Origin: Sphingomonas sp. UBA978
GTDB lineage: Bacteria > Pseudomonadota > Alphaproteobacteria > Sphingomonadales > Sphingomonadaceae
DNA: 64,000 nucleotides
NCBI RefSeq assembly: GCF_002292295.1
Contig: NZ_DBBS01000021.1
Location: forward strand, 460,886-524,885
Direction of reading: 5' to 3'
The notes under the pieces were generated by a model. That model ran no database searches and had not been told where the DNA came from. It saw only the letters and a list, made by a program, of their open reading frames with translations. The position numbers and the translations under genes are program-made. Shown piece after piece: positions 35,689 to 44,414 of the stretch. The first letter of the stretch is position 1. Every line of letters starts with the position of its first letter.

Positions 35689-37403
35689 TGCGCGAGCACC
35701 GTGCGGGCGCGGCCCGGTTGACCGCCCGCGATCAGCAGACGGGCGTGGAGGGCGGCGAGTGCGCGATCCTGCGGCGCGGCGGCGCGCAAGCGTTCGACCA
35801 TGGCGATCGCCTCCGCCCGCCGGCCGAGTCGGTCGAGCAGTTCGGCGCGCACACGACTGTCCGGCGGGGTTTGCGCCAGCGCGCGTTCCAGCCACGGCCG
35901 CGCCGCCGCCGTACCGCCGGTTCGCGCCTGCGCGTCCGCCATCAGCCGCAGCGCGGCTGCATCGTCGGGTGCGGTCGCGAGATGATCGCGCAGCCATTTC
36001 ACCGTCCCCGCGGCATCGCCGGCATTCCATGCCGCCCAGGCAAGGTCGATCGCATCGCGCGGCCCGGCGATGCCTGCCGCGATCCGTCGCCGGGCGAGCG
36101 CGCCCGCCGGCACCGCATCCGCCGGCGCCGTCGCGGCGAGGGCACGCAATTGCGCGGGGCTGAGGTCGCGCCCGTCGAGCAGGGTGGCCGCCAGCTTCGG
36201 TGCGGCGGCATCGTCGCCGGCGGCACGCGCCAGCGACAGGCGGGTCAGCATCACCTCCGTCCGCGCCGCGAGCGGGTGGCGCGAGAGGAAGGCTGCGGCC
36301 TCGGCCGGGCGATCACGCTGCGCGTAGAGCGCGAGCCAGTCAAGCTGGTCGGCCGGCGTGCCACGCGTCGCCTGTTGCCGCAGCCACGCGAGATCGTCCG
36401 CCGCCGGGCGCGGTCCCATCAGGTAGAGCAGGCGCTGCGTCGCCGGGCTGGCGACCGGTTGGTCGGTTGCGGCGCGGCGCAGCATCGCGCGGGCATCGTC
36501 GCGGAAGCCCGCCGCCAGCAACTGTTCGGCGATCGTCTGCACCGGTGCGCCGGTCGCAGCCGCGCGGGTGAGCAGCAGGCGGCGCAGGCCGTCGCGGTCG
36601 CCCGCGCCGGTCATGATCGTCTCGCGCGCCGCGTCGCGCTGGTCGGCGGGCAGCCGGTCGGCGGCGCGCAGCGCGGCGGCGGTGTCGCGGGAGCGGGTGG
36701 CGACGCGGATCGCCAGCCACGGGTCGGCGCTGCGCCAGTCGGCCCGCGTTGTGCGGTCGAGCATCACGATCAGGTCGCTGCGGCCAGCCTTGTCGGCGCG
36801 CCGCGCGAGATCAAGTGCCAGTTTCGGGTCGGGTGGCGGGATCGCGCCGCGGGCGGCGGCGGCGATCACCAGATCGGGCCGGTCGATGGCATAGGCCGCG
36901 GCAATCAGGTCCGCCGGTTTGACTCCGCCGCGGCCGTGGGCGGCGTACGACACCAGCGCTGCGGCTTCGTCGGTGCGGCCGGCCTGTCGCAGCAGATCGA
37001 CGTGGAGCGCCCAGGTCGCCGGCGCGGCGCCGTCGGGGCGTCGCCGCAGATAGGCGAGCGCGACGGCGGGTCGCTTCGCCGCGACCAGATCATAGGCGAC
37101 CTGCGCCGTCGTCACCGGTTGCCCGTCGGCGACCAGCTGCGCGGTCAGCGTGGCGAGCGCCGCCGCGTCGGCGGTGGGGATGGCGGCCGCGATCGATGGC
37201 GGCGCCGGCAGCAGTGCGTCCGGCCGCGCCGCGATCGCGGCGGACGCGGGCGGTACGGACAGGTCGACCGGCTGCGCACGCCGTTGCGCGTGCAGCACCT
37301 CGCGCCGGCCGGGCAGCAGCAGTAGCCCGCCGGCAAGGAGGCCCAGTCCGGCCAGCACGGGAATGGCGACCGCCAGCCAAGCGTGTTGACGCTTCGCGCT
37401 CAT
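35685..37403 (-). CDS. TPR protein with N-terminal membrane anchor, equivalent of the PelB N-terminal half
   Basis: The 572-residue protein has one membrane segment near the start (WLAVAIPVLAGLGLLAGGLL, about 9-28), then a solenoid of TPR-like helices over the rest (for example AVALAYLRRRPDGAAPATWA; AALRLMADAQARTGGTAAARPW; AEAIAMVERLRAAAPQDRALA). In Pel systems the PelB TPRs span the periplasm and bind PelA. This protein fits that scaffold without the barrel, which is the next gene. It starts with an ATGA overlap from the hydrolase gene. Confidence 0.72.
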   Translation of the reverse strand: MSAKRQHAWLAVAIPVLAGLGLLAGGLLLLPGRREVLHAQRRAQPVDLSVPPASAAIAARPDALLPAPPSIAAAIPTADAAALATLTAQLVADGQPVTTAQVAYDLVAAKRPAVALAYLRRRPDGAAPATWALHVDLLRQAGRTDEAAALVSYAAHGRGGVKPADLIAAAYAIDRPDLVIAAAARGAIPPPDPKLALDLARRADKAGRSDLIVMLDRTTRADWRSADPWLAIRVATRSRDTAAALRAADRLPADQRDAARETIMTGAGDRDGLRRLLLTRAAATGAPVQTIAEQLLAAGFRDDARAMLRRAATDQPVASPATQRLLYLMGPRPAADDLAWLRQQATRGTPADQLDWLALYAQRDRPAEAAAFLSRHPLAARTEVMLTRLSLARAAGDDAAAPKLAATLLDGRDLSPAQLRALAATAPADAVPAGALARRRIAAGIAGPRDAIDLAWAAWNAGDAAGTVKWLRDHLATAPDDAAALRLMADAQARTGGTAAARPWLERALAQTPPDSRVRAELLDRLGRRAEAIAMVERLRAAAPQDRALAALHARLLIAGGQPGRARTVLAQ

Positions 37404-38293
37404 CCCGTCGGCTCGGGAATCAGGCGGTCGAGCGCCAGCGTCGCGACATAGGGGCGGAAGCCCGCCGCGCGTTCGCGGGCATAGAGGCCGGCGATCTGCC
37501 GCGGCGCGGACGGGTCCCAATAGTCCAGAGTCGTGAGGGTCAGCGCCGGATTGCGCGCCTTCGCCGCGCGCAACCGGTCCGCCTGCCATTGCCAGTCGCT
37601 GTCGCTGAGCAGCTCGTAGCGCTTCGTGGTGAAGTTCCAGCGCGACGCCATCGCCTCGCCCAGCACGATGTCGATGCTCGTCGCGACGTCCGGCAGCATC
37701 GCATAGCCGCGGTTCAGCATCATCCGCATGTTCGGGAAACGGGCGCGCAACTGACCGATCAATGCGGCCCCCGCCGCGACCATGCCCTTGTTTGCTATCG
37801 GATTCTGCTGCTCCATCGCTTCGACGCTATCCATCGTATCGATGAAGATTCCGTCATAGCCGAGCGCAAGAACCTCGGGCACGATGCGGTCGATCACCGC
37901 GCGGCGGGCGGCCTCGTGGCGCAAGTCGAGCATGCGCGCATCGGGCCAGTTCGGATTGGGCGGGCCGAGTGCGCCGGCAGCGTCCAGCGCCGCGAAATAG
38001 CTGCGGTTGCGCTCCACCTCGCCCAGGCTGACATAGCCGAGCAGGCGGCTGCCCGGTCCGCGCAGCGGCGCGATCGGGCGGGCGTGATGCGGCTCTAGCA
38101 CCAGCAGGCGATAGCGGCGGGCGTTCGCGGGATCGCTCGCCGGGCCGTAATCGACCGCCCAGTTCCAGTCTCCTGCGGCGGGCAGCGCGCGTTTCTTCGC
38201 CGCGGCGTCGATCGGCGCCTTGAGCCCCAGCGTTAGCCCGACCGCACCGAGCGTCAGCATCCTGCGTCGTCCCCAATGGACCTGATCCGTCAC
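37400..38293 (-). CDS. GH114/GH166-like endo-hydrolase, equivalent of the PelA hydrolase domain
   Basis: The 297-residue protein has a twin-arginine-type leader (GRRRMLTLGAVGLTLGLK) and a single TIM-barrel of the polygalactosaminidase/PelA type. Features are WAVDYGPASDP, LGYVSLGEVERNRSYF, LALGYDGIFIDTMDS (acidic pair at the strand end), and IVLGEAMASRWNF (candidate catalytic Glu). PelA of Pseudomonas is about 950 residues with hydrolase and deacetylase parts; only the hydrolase part is here. GTG 38293 overlaps the pelG stop (GTGA). It should trim Pel polymer in the periplasm. Confidence 0.82.
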   Translation of the reverse strand: MTDQVHWGRRRMLTLGAVGLTLGLKAPIDAAAKKRALPAAGDWNWAVDYGPASDPANARRYRLLVLEPHHARPIAPLRGPGSRLLGYVSLGEVERNRSYFAALDAAGALGPPNPNWPDARMLDLRHEAARRAVIDRIVPEVLALGYDGIFIDTMDSVEAMEQQNPIANKGMVAAGAALIGQLRARFPNMRMMLNRGYAMLPDVATSIDIVLGEAMASRWNFTTKRYELLSDSDWQWQADRLRAAKARNPALTLTTLDYWDPSAPRQIAGLYARERAAGFRPYVATLALDRLIPEPTG

Positions 38294-39687
38294 AGCAACC
38301 GCCCCCCATGCCCGACGACCGACGGATTGTTACCGACGAACAACAGATAGGTGAGGTTGACCGTCGCCTCCGCCACCAGCGCCAGCCCGACCGACGCGCC
38401 CACCACGGCGCCGGCCATATAGCCCCAGCCGAACGCTGCGAAGCCCTGATCCCATTGCAGGAGCGTCGCGATCGCGCTGCCGATCGCGAACAGACTCCAG
38501 GTCATCAGGATGCGGCCGAACAGGTCGTAGTAGGCGAGCACCACCGTCGCGGCGATTGCGACGAGGTGGAACACCGCGCCGAGCGAGGTCTGGCGGAAGG
38601 CGAAGATCGCGCGCGCATCGGCGCCGATCCAGTCGAACAGCGGCACCGCCAGCACCCAGGACAGTGCGGCGGCGAGCGCCTGGACGAGCACGAGCAGCCG
38701 CAGCCCGTCGAGCAGCGTGGCGGCGACGTCCCGGCGTGCCTCCTCGATCCGCTCGAGCGTCGAGGTACCGGTGCAGCGCGCGATCAGGTCGCCGAACGCG
38801 CGGTCGAAGCGGGTTTCCGCGACGATCAGGATCAGCGTCAGCCCCGGCACCATCGTCAGCAACCCCAGGAAGCTGCCCTGATCGTTGATCGGGTTGAGCC
38901 GCAGCAGGCCGACCGCGGCGATGCTGTCGGGGCCGACCCACAACAGCCATTTGTCGATCCAGATCGCCGCCACCGCGGCGACGCCGGCCGCGGCGACGAT
39001 CCGGGCGAGCTGGGGGGCGATGGCGTCGCGCGGCGGCAGCGTCGCGATCGTCGCGAAATGACCGCGGATCACCCGGACGATCGCGGCCAGCGTCAGGCCG
39101 ATCCCCGCGGCGATGACCGCCAGCGCCGACGTGATGCCGGGATGCGGCAACAACAGCAGCGCGGTCGCGGCGAAGGCGATGCCGAGAAGATAGGCGAGCG
39201 GCACGGCGCGGTAGCGGCGCAGCGCGGTGAGCAGCGGGGCGGCGATCCAAATCTGGGTGAGCCAGGCGAGTATGATCGTCGCGATCGTCGCCTGCAGGAG
39301 CGGCAGTCCGGCGAGGAATCCGAAGACCAAGGCGCCGACCGCCAGCGCGAGCGCTCCGCCCGCCGCCAGCGCGACGATCACGATACCGGTGACGCCCGCC
39401 GCGTCGCGCGCGAAGATCCGGTCGGCGGCCATGCGGGTGGCGAGGATGCCGATCGGTGCCGCAGCGAGCGCGGACAGGCTGAAGGCGTAGACGAGCACGG
39501 TCTGGACGACGCGGCCGCCCTCGCTGCCGAGGTGGCGCAGCGACCAGCCGTCGAGCAGCGCCATCGCCACCGCGGTGATGAGCCATGGGCCGGCGCTGAT
39601 GATCGCACCGAACGCGGCGGCGCCGACGATACCGCCGACGCCGCCTTCGCGAGCGGTCTTCGCAAGTTGGAACCCTATGCCGGCCAT
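38290..39687 (-). CDS. pelG: PelG-like polysaccharide exporter (MOP/Wzx-type)
   Basis: The 465-residue protein has about 12 membrane segments. It starts MAGIGFQLAKTAREGGVGG and contains GAIISAGPWLITAVAMALL, both characteristic of PelG. PelG works with PelD, PelE and PelF to move Pel across the inner membrane. A hydrophilic middle loop (RFDRAFGDLIARCTGTSTLERIEEARRD) is also typical. The gene lies 24 bp after the RTX gene and overlaps the hydrolase gene by GTGA, so all belong to one operon. Confidence 0.9.
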   Translation of the reverse strand: MAGIGFQLAKTAREGGVGGIVGAAAFGAIISAGPWLITAVAMALLDGWSLRHLGSEGGRVVQTVLVYAFSLSALAAAPIGILATRMAADRIFARDAAGVTGIVIVALAAGGALALAVGALVFGFLAGLPLLQATIATIILAWLTQIWIAAPLLTALRRYRAVPLAYLLGIAFAATALLLLPHPGITSALAVIAAGIGLTLAAIVRVIRGHFATIATLPPRDAIAPQLARIVAAAGVAAVAAIWIDKWLLWVGPDSIAAVGLLRLNPINDQGSFLGLLTMVPGLTLILIVAETRFDRAFGDLIARCTGTSTLERIEEARRDVAATLLDGLRLLVLVQALAAALSWVLAVPLFDWIGADARAIFAFRQTSLGAVFHLVAIAATVVLAYYDLFGRILMTWSLFAIGSAIATLLQWDQGFAAFGWGYMAGAVVGASVGLALVAEATVNLTYLLFVGNNPSVVGHGGRLL

Positions 39688-39711
39688 GACGTCGACCGCG
39701 TCATCACACGA

Positions 39712-42700
39712 TCACATGAAGAAGTCGTTTGCAGTCAAAGCGTGATGGCCGAGCAAGGCGACCGAGAAATCGGCGGCGGAACCGGAGTCGGTGTTGCCCT
39801 CGACGATCGTATATTCCTTGCCGCTGATGATCTGGTAGCTGTAGCGGAGCTGGCCGGGGGCGGTGAATTTGGTGCCTTGGCCGATGAAGTTGAACGCTTG
39901 GTCGCCGCGGGCGAGCAGCGAGGTGTTGGCGTCGATCGCCGAGAGGTCGATCCGGTCCTCGCCCTGCATGAAGTCGCGGATGATGTCGCGCGTGCCGAGC
40001 GCGGCGCCGCTGTCCGTCGTCGCCTCGAAGCGGAAGATGTCCCGCCCCGCGCCGCCGGTCAGCAGGTCGACGCCGCGACCGCCGGTGAGGATGTCGTCGC
40101 CCGCGCCGCCGTCCATCGTGTCGGTGCCGTCGCCGCCCAAGAGCGTGTCGTTGCCGTCGCCGCCGTTCAGCGTGTCGTTGCCGAGCCCGCCGATCAGGCG
40201 GTCGTTGCCGCCCAGACCGTTAATGACGTCATTGCCCCAGCTGCCGTCGAGCACGTCCTGTTCGCTGGTGCCGGTCATCGTTTCGGACAGGATTGACCCC
40301 GTCTTGGTGATGCCGACCACGTCGGTGACGCCGATCGTCAGCGTCTGCGTGTCGATCGCGCCGCGCGCGTCGGTGGCGACGACCGTCACCGCATAGACAT
40401 TGTCGCGATTGGCGTCGGTCGGCGCCTCGTAATCGGGCGCAGTGATGAACTTCAGCACGCCGGTGGTCGCGTCGATCGTGAAGTTGCTGCCGTCGCCGCC
40501 CGCCTGGATCGAATATTTGATCGAATCGCCCCAGACCATATTGGCGTCGGTCGCGGTGATCGTGGTCAGCGCGGTGCCGTTTTCGGCGATCGACAGCGCA
40601 CCCGTGGTGCCGCCGCCGAACGAGGTCAGCACCGGGCCGACGTTCGCCTCGTGCCCGACCTTGACGTCGTGGGTGCCGATGGTGCCGATGTCGATCGTCA
40701 GGATCTCGCCGATCTGGCTGGCGATCTTGCCGCCGGTGACGGTGACCCAGTCGGTGCCGGGGGCCTTCACGTCGACGACGACCTTGCCCTCGCCCTGTAC
40801 GGTGAACGACAGGTCGCGGCCGTCGCCGCTCAGCGCGGTCAGCTCGGCGCGCATCGGCAGCGCGGTGATGTGGGTCACGTCGTCGGCGACCGCACCCATG
40901 GTGATCGTATAGGTGCCGCCCGCCTTGGGCAGGAACACCTTGTCCGCGTCATAGGCATACCAGCCCGCGACGCTCTTGATGACCTGTCCCTTGCCCTGGC
41001 CGTCGATGTCGAGGCTGAAGGTGCCGGTGGTCGCGCCGACCGTCGCGGTGATCGTGTCGCCGACGACCTTCGTCGTGATCGTCGTGTTCTGGAACGCGCT
41101 GATCCGGGTCGCGAGATCGGCGAGGGTCACGAATTCGAGGTCCGCCTTCGCCGCCTGCGCGATGAAGTCGGTGAACATCTGCTTGGTGTAGCCGCTGACG
41201 GTGCCGTCGCTGGTCCACATCGTCGGGCCGTAATCGTGCCATGGCCAGACGACGACGGGGGCGTCGCCGCCCGCGGTCAGCCCGGCCAGTTCCTTCGCCC
41301 AGACCGCGCTCGCCTCGGCGACGGTCTTCTTCTGGAATTCGATCAGAGAGAAGTCGAACGAGGTGTTGGGCGCGATATAGACCTTGTCGTCCGCGGCGTT
41401 CTGCGGGGTCATGAAGCCGAAGGCGTTGGGATAGCCCGCGCCGACGCCCGAATAGCCGCCGCTGAGATAGGTGACGTACTTCAGGATTTCCTGGCTGGTC
41501 GCGATCTGTTCGGGCGCACCGGGCACCGCGGCGCCGCCGACCGTCACCGTCTTGCCGAGGAAGGCGCTGAGCTGCTTTTCCAGCTCGGCGCGCGACTGGC
41601 CGAATTCGAACTTGATCTGTTCGTCGGTCAGCAGGTTGGTGTTCTCGGGATGGGTATAGCTGTGCGAGCCCAGCTCGTTGCCCATGTCGAGCAGCTGCTT
41701 GTAATAGGGCAGCGACACCGCCCAGTCGGTCGACTGGCCCGTCGTCGGGCTGTTGCCGACGTTGACGTAATAGCTGCCGACGAAATTGTAGGTGTTCTTC
41801 CACTCGGTGAGGATCGGCAGCAGCTTGTCGTAGATGCCGGGCGCGTTGTTTGCGGGATTGACCTCCTCGCGCTCCTGGCTCTGGTCCATGTCGACGCGCG
41901 AGGCGAACATGCCGGCTTCGCGCGTCATCTGCACGCCGACCGACAGGCCGCTGCCATGGACCGAATAGTCGATCGCCTTCTGGAGCAGATTGTCGTCCGC
42001 CATCACCGCTTCGGACGAGAAGATGACGTTGCGGCCACCGGTCTGCGTCGCGATCGCGGCGGAATAGGTCTGGCCGTTGATCGTCTCGGTCGCAATCGTC
42101 GTGCCGGTGCCGCTCTCGCTCTTGAACGCATTCCAGCCGACGCCCGCATATTGGCGCACGACCTGGCCGTCGGCATAGCCGTCGAACACGGTGCCGGCCG
42201 CGTCGGTCGCCTTGATGGTGACGTCCGCCGGGAATCCGCCGGTGACGCGGGTCGCGTCGAACAGCAGCTTCATGCGCGCATAGCTGTCGCCGGGAAGCGC
42301 ACTGTTGTCGGCGGCGTTGGTCATGAACTCGCCCGCTGCGACGAGGCCGATGCCGAACTGTTTGGTCGCCTGTTCCAGCGTCTGCGCGATGAGGTCGGCC
42401 TTGCCCGCCTCGACGTTGCGGAATGAGGGAAAGACGATCGAATCGTATTTCGCCAGCGTCGCGAGGCTGGTGAGGTCGCTTTCGGTCAGGATGTCGAACG
42501 GCACGCCGGCCTGCATCGCCTGGCTCTGCGCCGCCATGAACAGCTGCGAATAAGCGGTCTTGCTGAAATAGTTGTTCGCGGTGGTTTCCGACCAGACGAT
42601 CGCGATACGGTGATCGGCGGCGGCGGTGACGCCGGTGTCGTTGAAGACGGTGAACGGCGCGGACGAATAGCTGCCGGGCAGGTAGACGCTGTCGTTGACG

Positions 42701-43134
42701 TCGTAGATCGTGTCGATCGCCTGCGGATTGCCGACCGCCACCTTGGGCACGCGAAATTCCACGGTCGTGCGATCGGCGTTCCACGCCGCCTGCAGACCGC
42801 CCGCGACGAGGGTTTCGCCGGCGCCGCCACGATAGAGCGAGACGGTGCCGTCGGCGGCGAAGTTGACGTTATATTCGGCGCCGCCGGCAAAGCCGAACAC
42901 CTGATAGCCCGTGGTCGCGTTGCGATCGGTGTTGAGCCAGGCGGTGGTGTTGGCGCCGATCGCCGTCGGTGCCGTCATCGCGAAGACGAAATCGACCCCG
43001 TCCGCCTTGGCGTAGATCGCATAGCCTGCGGGCAGGCCGCGATCGATCCGGTCCGCCGAGGTCCATTCGTTCAGATTGCCGTCCAGAATGACCGGTGCCG
43101 CGTTCGCCATGCCGAAAGATTCCCCGTTAACCAT
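39712..43134 (-). CDS. Giant RTX protein with CBM9-like, PelA-like deacetylase and cadherin-like domains
   Basis: About 1140 residues, with no signal peptide. In order: a CBM9-like domain (VILDGNLNEWTSADRI; about 15-140); a Rossmann/GAT-like region (about 170-330, IAIVWSETTANNYFSK, GIGLVAAGEFMTNA); and a polysaccharide deacetylase region (about 400-690) with VDMDQSQ (acidic motif), GSHSYTHPEN (metal His pair) and VVWPWHDYG. Beta domains follow, then a cadherin-like repeat (about 860-950) and eight or so GGxGND nonapeptides (about 957-1035). The end has a serralysin-like tail (DRIDLSAIDAN). The Rossmann-plus-deacetylase order is that of PelA. ATG 43110 is an alternative start. Confidence 0.85.
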   Translation of the reverse strand: MVNGESFGMANAAPVILDGNLNEWTSADRIDRGLPAGYAIYAKADGVDFVFAMTAPTAIGANTTAWLNTDRNATTGYQVFGFAGGAEYNVNFAADGTVSLYRGGAGETLVAGGLQAAWNADRTTVEFRVPKVAVGNPQAIDTIYDVNDSVYLPGSYSSAPFTVFNDTGVTAAADHRIAIVWSETTANNYFSKTAYSQLFMAAQSQAMQAGVPFDILTESDLTSLATLAKYDSIVFPSFRNVEAGKADLIAQTLEQATKQFGIGLVAAGEFMTNAADNSALPGDSYARMKLLFDATRVTGGFPADVTIKATDAAGTVFDGYADGQVVRQYAGVGWNAFKSESGTGTTIATETINGQTYSAAIATQTGGRNVIFSSEAVMADDNLLQKAIDYSVHGSGLSVGVQMTREAGMFASRVDMDQSQEREEVNPANNAPGIYDKLLPILTEWKNTYNFVGSYYVNVGNSPTTGQSTDWAVSLPYYKQLLDMGNELGSHSYTHPENTNLLTDEQIKFEFGQSRAELEKQLSAFLGKTVTVGGAAVPGAPEQIATSQEILKYVTYLSGGYSGVGAGYPNAFGFMTPQNAADDKVYIAPNTSFDFSLIEFQKKTVAEASAVWAKELAGLTAGGDAPVVVWPWHDYGPTMWTSDGTVSGYTKQMFTDFIAQAAKADLEFVTLADLATRISAFQNTTITTKVVGDTITATVGATTGTFSLDIDGQGKGQVIKSVAGWYAYDADKVFLPKAGGTYTITMGAVADDVTHITALPMRAELTALSGDGRDLSFTVQGEGKVVVDVKAPGTDWVTVTGGKIASQIGEILTIDIGTIGTHDVKVGHEANVGPVLTSFGGGTTGALSIAENGTALTTITATDANMVWGDSIKYSIQAGGDGSNFTIDATTGVLKFITAPDYEAPTDANRDNVYAVTVVATDARGAIDTQTLTIGVTDVVGITKTGSILSETMTGTSEQDVLDGSWGNDVINGLGGNDRLIGGLGNDTLNGGDGNDTLLGGDGTDTMDGGAGDDILTGGRGVDLLTGGAGRDIFRFEATTDSGAALGTRDIIRDFMQGEDRIDLSAIDANTSLLARGDQAFNFIGQGTKFTAPGQLRYSYQIISGKEYTIVEGNTDSGSAADFSVALLGHHALTANDFFM

Positions 43135-43279
43135 CAGATGGCCTGCCGGAGGCCCCCGTTGCTTCGCCCGTAGCAAGATGCGCACAGATGTCGAAGGGGG
43201 ATAAAACAGAAGAGAGCACAGGATGTTGTGCCAATGCGGCACCATGCCGGCCCCGGTGATCGGACCGGGACGTTAACCG

Positions 43280-43315
43280 CATATCTTTACTTGCCGACAT
43301 ATCTTTACGTGCCGA
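43280..43315. promoter_or_regulatory. Tandem 18-bp repeat upstream of the RTX/pel operon
   Basis: CATATCTTTACTTGCCGA (43280-43297) is followed at once by a copy differing at one base (43298-43315). It is AT-rich against its surroundings and lies 146 bp upstream of the RTX gene start in the 355-bp gap 43135-43489. It could bind a tandem regulator, perhaps the MucR protein nearby. The rest of that gap holds only the palindrome at 43455. Confidence 0.45.
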
Positions 43316-43454
43316 CGGGCGATCGGCGCGCGGCGCGATTGCCTTGCGCGACCACGGCGGGCAGGGAGGGGCGGTCGGCATGCCCCGCCGACGCATCGCA
43401 TCGCCGACGAAGCGGAACATCGCCTGCTCCCTCGCGCTATGCCGTCAGATCCGC

Positions 43455-43466
43455 GATCCGCGGATC
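43455..43466. promoter_or_regulatory. 12-bp perfect palindrome upstream of the small DUF1488-like gene
   Basis: GATCCGCGGATC is self-complementary and lies 23 bp upstream of the ATG at 43490, next to the ribosome site. It may be an operator or a short hairpin in the leader. Function is unknown. Confidence 0.35.
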
Positions 43467-43489
43467 ATATCAATGCAAAGAGGTTTTCT

Positions 43490-43765
43490 ATGGCCGCAGA
43501 CAAACTCGACATCGACATCGCCACCGTGCTCGACAATCCGAACGAGCGGCAGGTGGAATTCTCCGGCGAAGTCGATGCCGAAGAGTTGCAGTTCGCCGTG
43601 CAATATGACGTGCTGGAAGCGCTGAGCGGCGATGCCCCCGAAGAGGATGATGCGGTCGAGATGTTCAACCGCTTTTCGGACGAGATCGCCGAGGCGGGGC
43701 TGGCGGCGCTGGCACGCAATCCGGACCAGTCGCTGATCGTGATAAGCGAGAACGACCTTGAATAA
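43490..43765 (+). CDS. Small acidic protein, DUF1488-like
   Basis: The 91-residue protein is strongly acidic (VDAEELQF, GDAPEEDDAVEMF). Its layout of a short beta pair, then a VLEALSG helix, then FNRFSDEIAEAGLAAL, then IVISENDLE resembles the small DUF1488 proteins of proteobacteria, whose function is unknown. ATG 43490 has AAAGAGG seven bases upstream. It lies between the divergent Pel-type operon and the convergent mucR gene. The family call is tentative. Confidence 0.7.
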   Translation: MAADKLDIDIATVLDNPNERQVEFSGEVDAEELQFAVQYDVLEALSGDAPEEDDAVEMFNRFSDEIAEAGLAALARNPDQSLIVISENDLE

Positions 43766-43796
43766 ACGGGTCCGGGAATAGACGGGTCTGAGAAGA

Positions 43797-43826
43797 GCGG
43801 GGCGGCGCCGTCGAACGCCGCCCCGC
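43797..43826. terminator. Bidirectional hairpin between convergent genes
   Basis: An 11-bp perfect stem (GCGGGGCGGCG with CGCCGCCCCGC) closes over eight bases, between the stops of the DUF1488-like gene and mucR. It has no T tract. Its place suggests transcript ending for both genes. Confidence 0.55.
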
Positions 43827-43840
43827 CGATGACGTGACGA

Positions 43841-44353
43841 TTATTCGTCGACGCCGAGCGTTTCCTTGGCGGCCTGCAACGCGGCCTTGCCGCCCTTGCG
43901 CACCGTCTTGACCGCACCGGCAGCCGACTGTTCGACCTTTTCGCCGGCCTTGCGGCCGAGGCCGATCGTCTTGGCCATCGCGCTGCGGCTCTCGCTGTAG
44001 GACGGCGCGACCATCGGATAGTCCGCCTTCAGGCCATAGCGCTGGCGATATTCGTCCGGCGTCAGGCCGTGCGTCGTCAGGTGGCGACGCAGCGTGCGAT
44101 AGGGCTTGCCGTCGATCATCGAAATGATGTGATCGCGCGAGGCGAGCGACTTGCGCGCCGACACGGCCGGGACATGCTCCTGGGCGGTCGCTTCGGTCTC
44201 GCCCGCTTCGGGATTCGCCAGCTTGCCGACCGCCGCGAACATGGATTGCAGGAATGCGGGAACATCATCCGCCGACGTGCGCGTGTTGGGGTTGCTGAGC
44301 CATGCAATGGTCAGCTCGGTGGCAAGCTCGACGGTATTCGTCTCTTTGTTCAT
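43841..44353 (-). CDS. MucR/Ros-family regulator lacking the zinc-finger cysteines
   Basis: The 170-residue protein has the MucR N-terminal helix (LATELTIAWLSNPNT) and the Ros-like DNA-binding fold HIISMIDGKPYRTLRRHL then TTHGLTPDEYRQRYGLKADYPM. In classical Ros the first part carries two cysteines; here they are Ser and Asp/Gly, while both histidines (RRHL, TTHG) remain. Some Mesorhizobium homologues also fold without zinc. A Lys/Ala-rich C-terminal tail follows. MucR proteins control exopolysaccharide and cell-cycle genes in alphaproteobacteria, so the Pel-type operon next door is a natural target, though unproven. Confidence 0.88.
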   Translation of the reverse strand: MNKETNTVELATELTIAWLSNPNTRTSADDVPAFLQSMFAAVGKLANPEAGETEATAQEHVPAVSARKSLASRDHIISMIDGKPYRTLRRHLTTHGLTPDEYRQRYGLKADYPMVAPSYSESRSAMAKTIGLGRKAGEKVEQSAAGAVKTVRKGGKAALQAAKETLGVDE

Positions 44354-44414
44354 TCGGGTTACTCGCTTGGTCGGACGGGGTCATGTCGATACCTGGGGGA
44401 GGATCGACATTGCC

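Noticed and set aside
30940..43134. Reading the locus as a capsule or sphingan cluster
   Set aside because: There are no Wza/Wzc/Wzx/Wzy or priming glycosyltransferase genes; PelD, PelE, PelF and PelG signatures are present in order.
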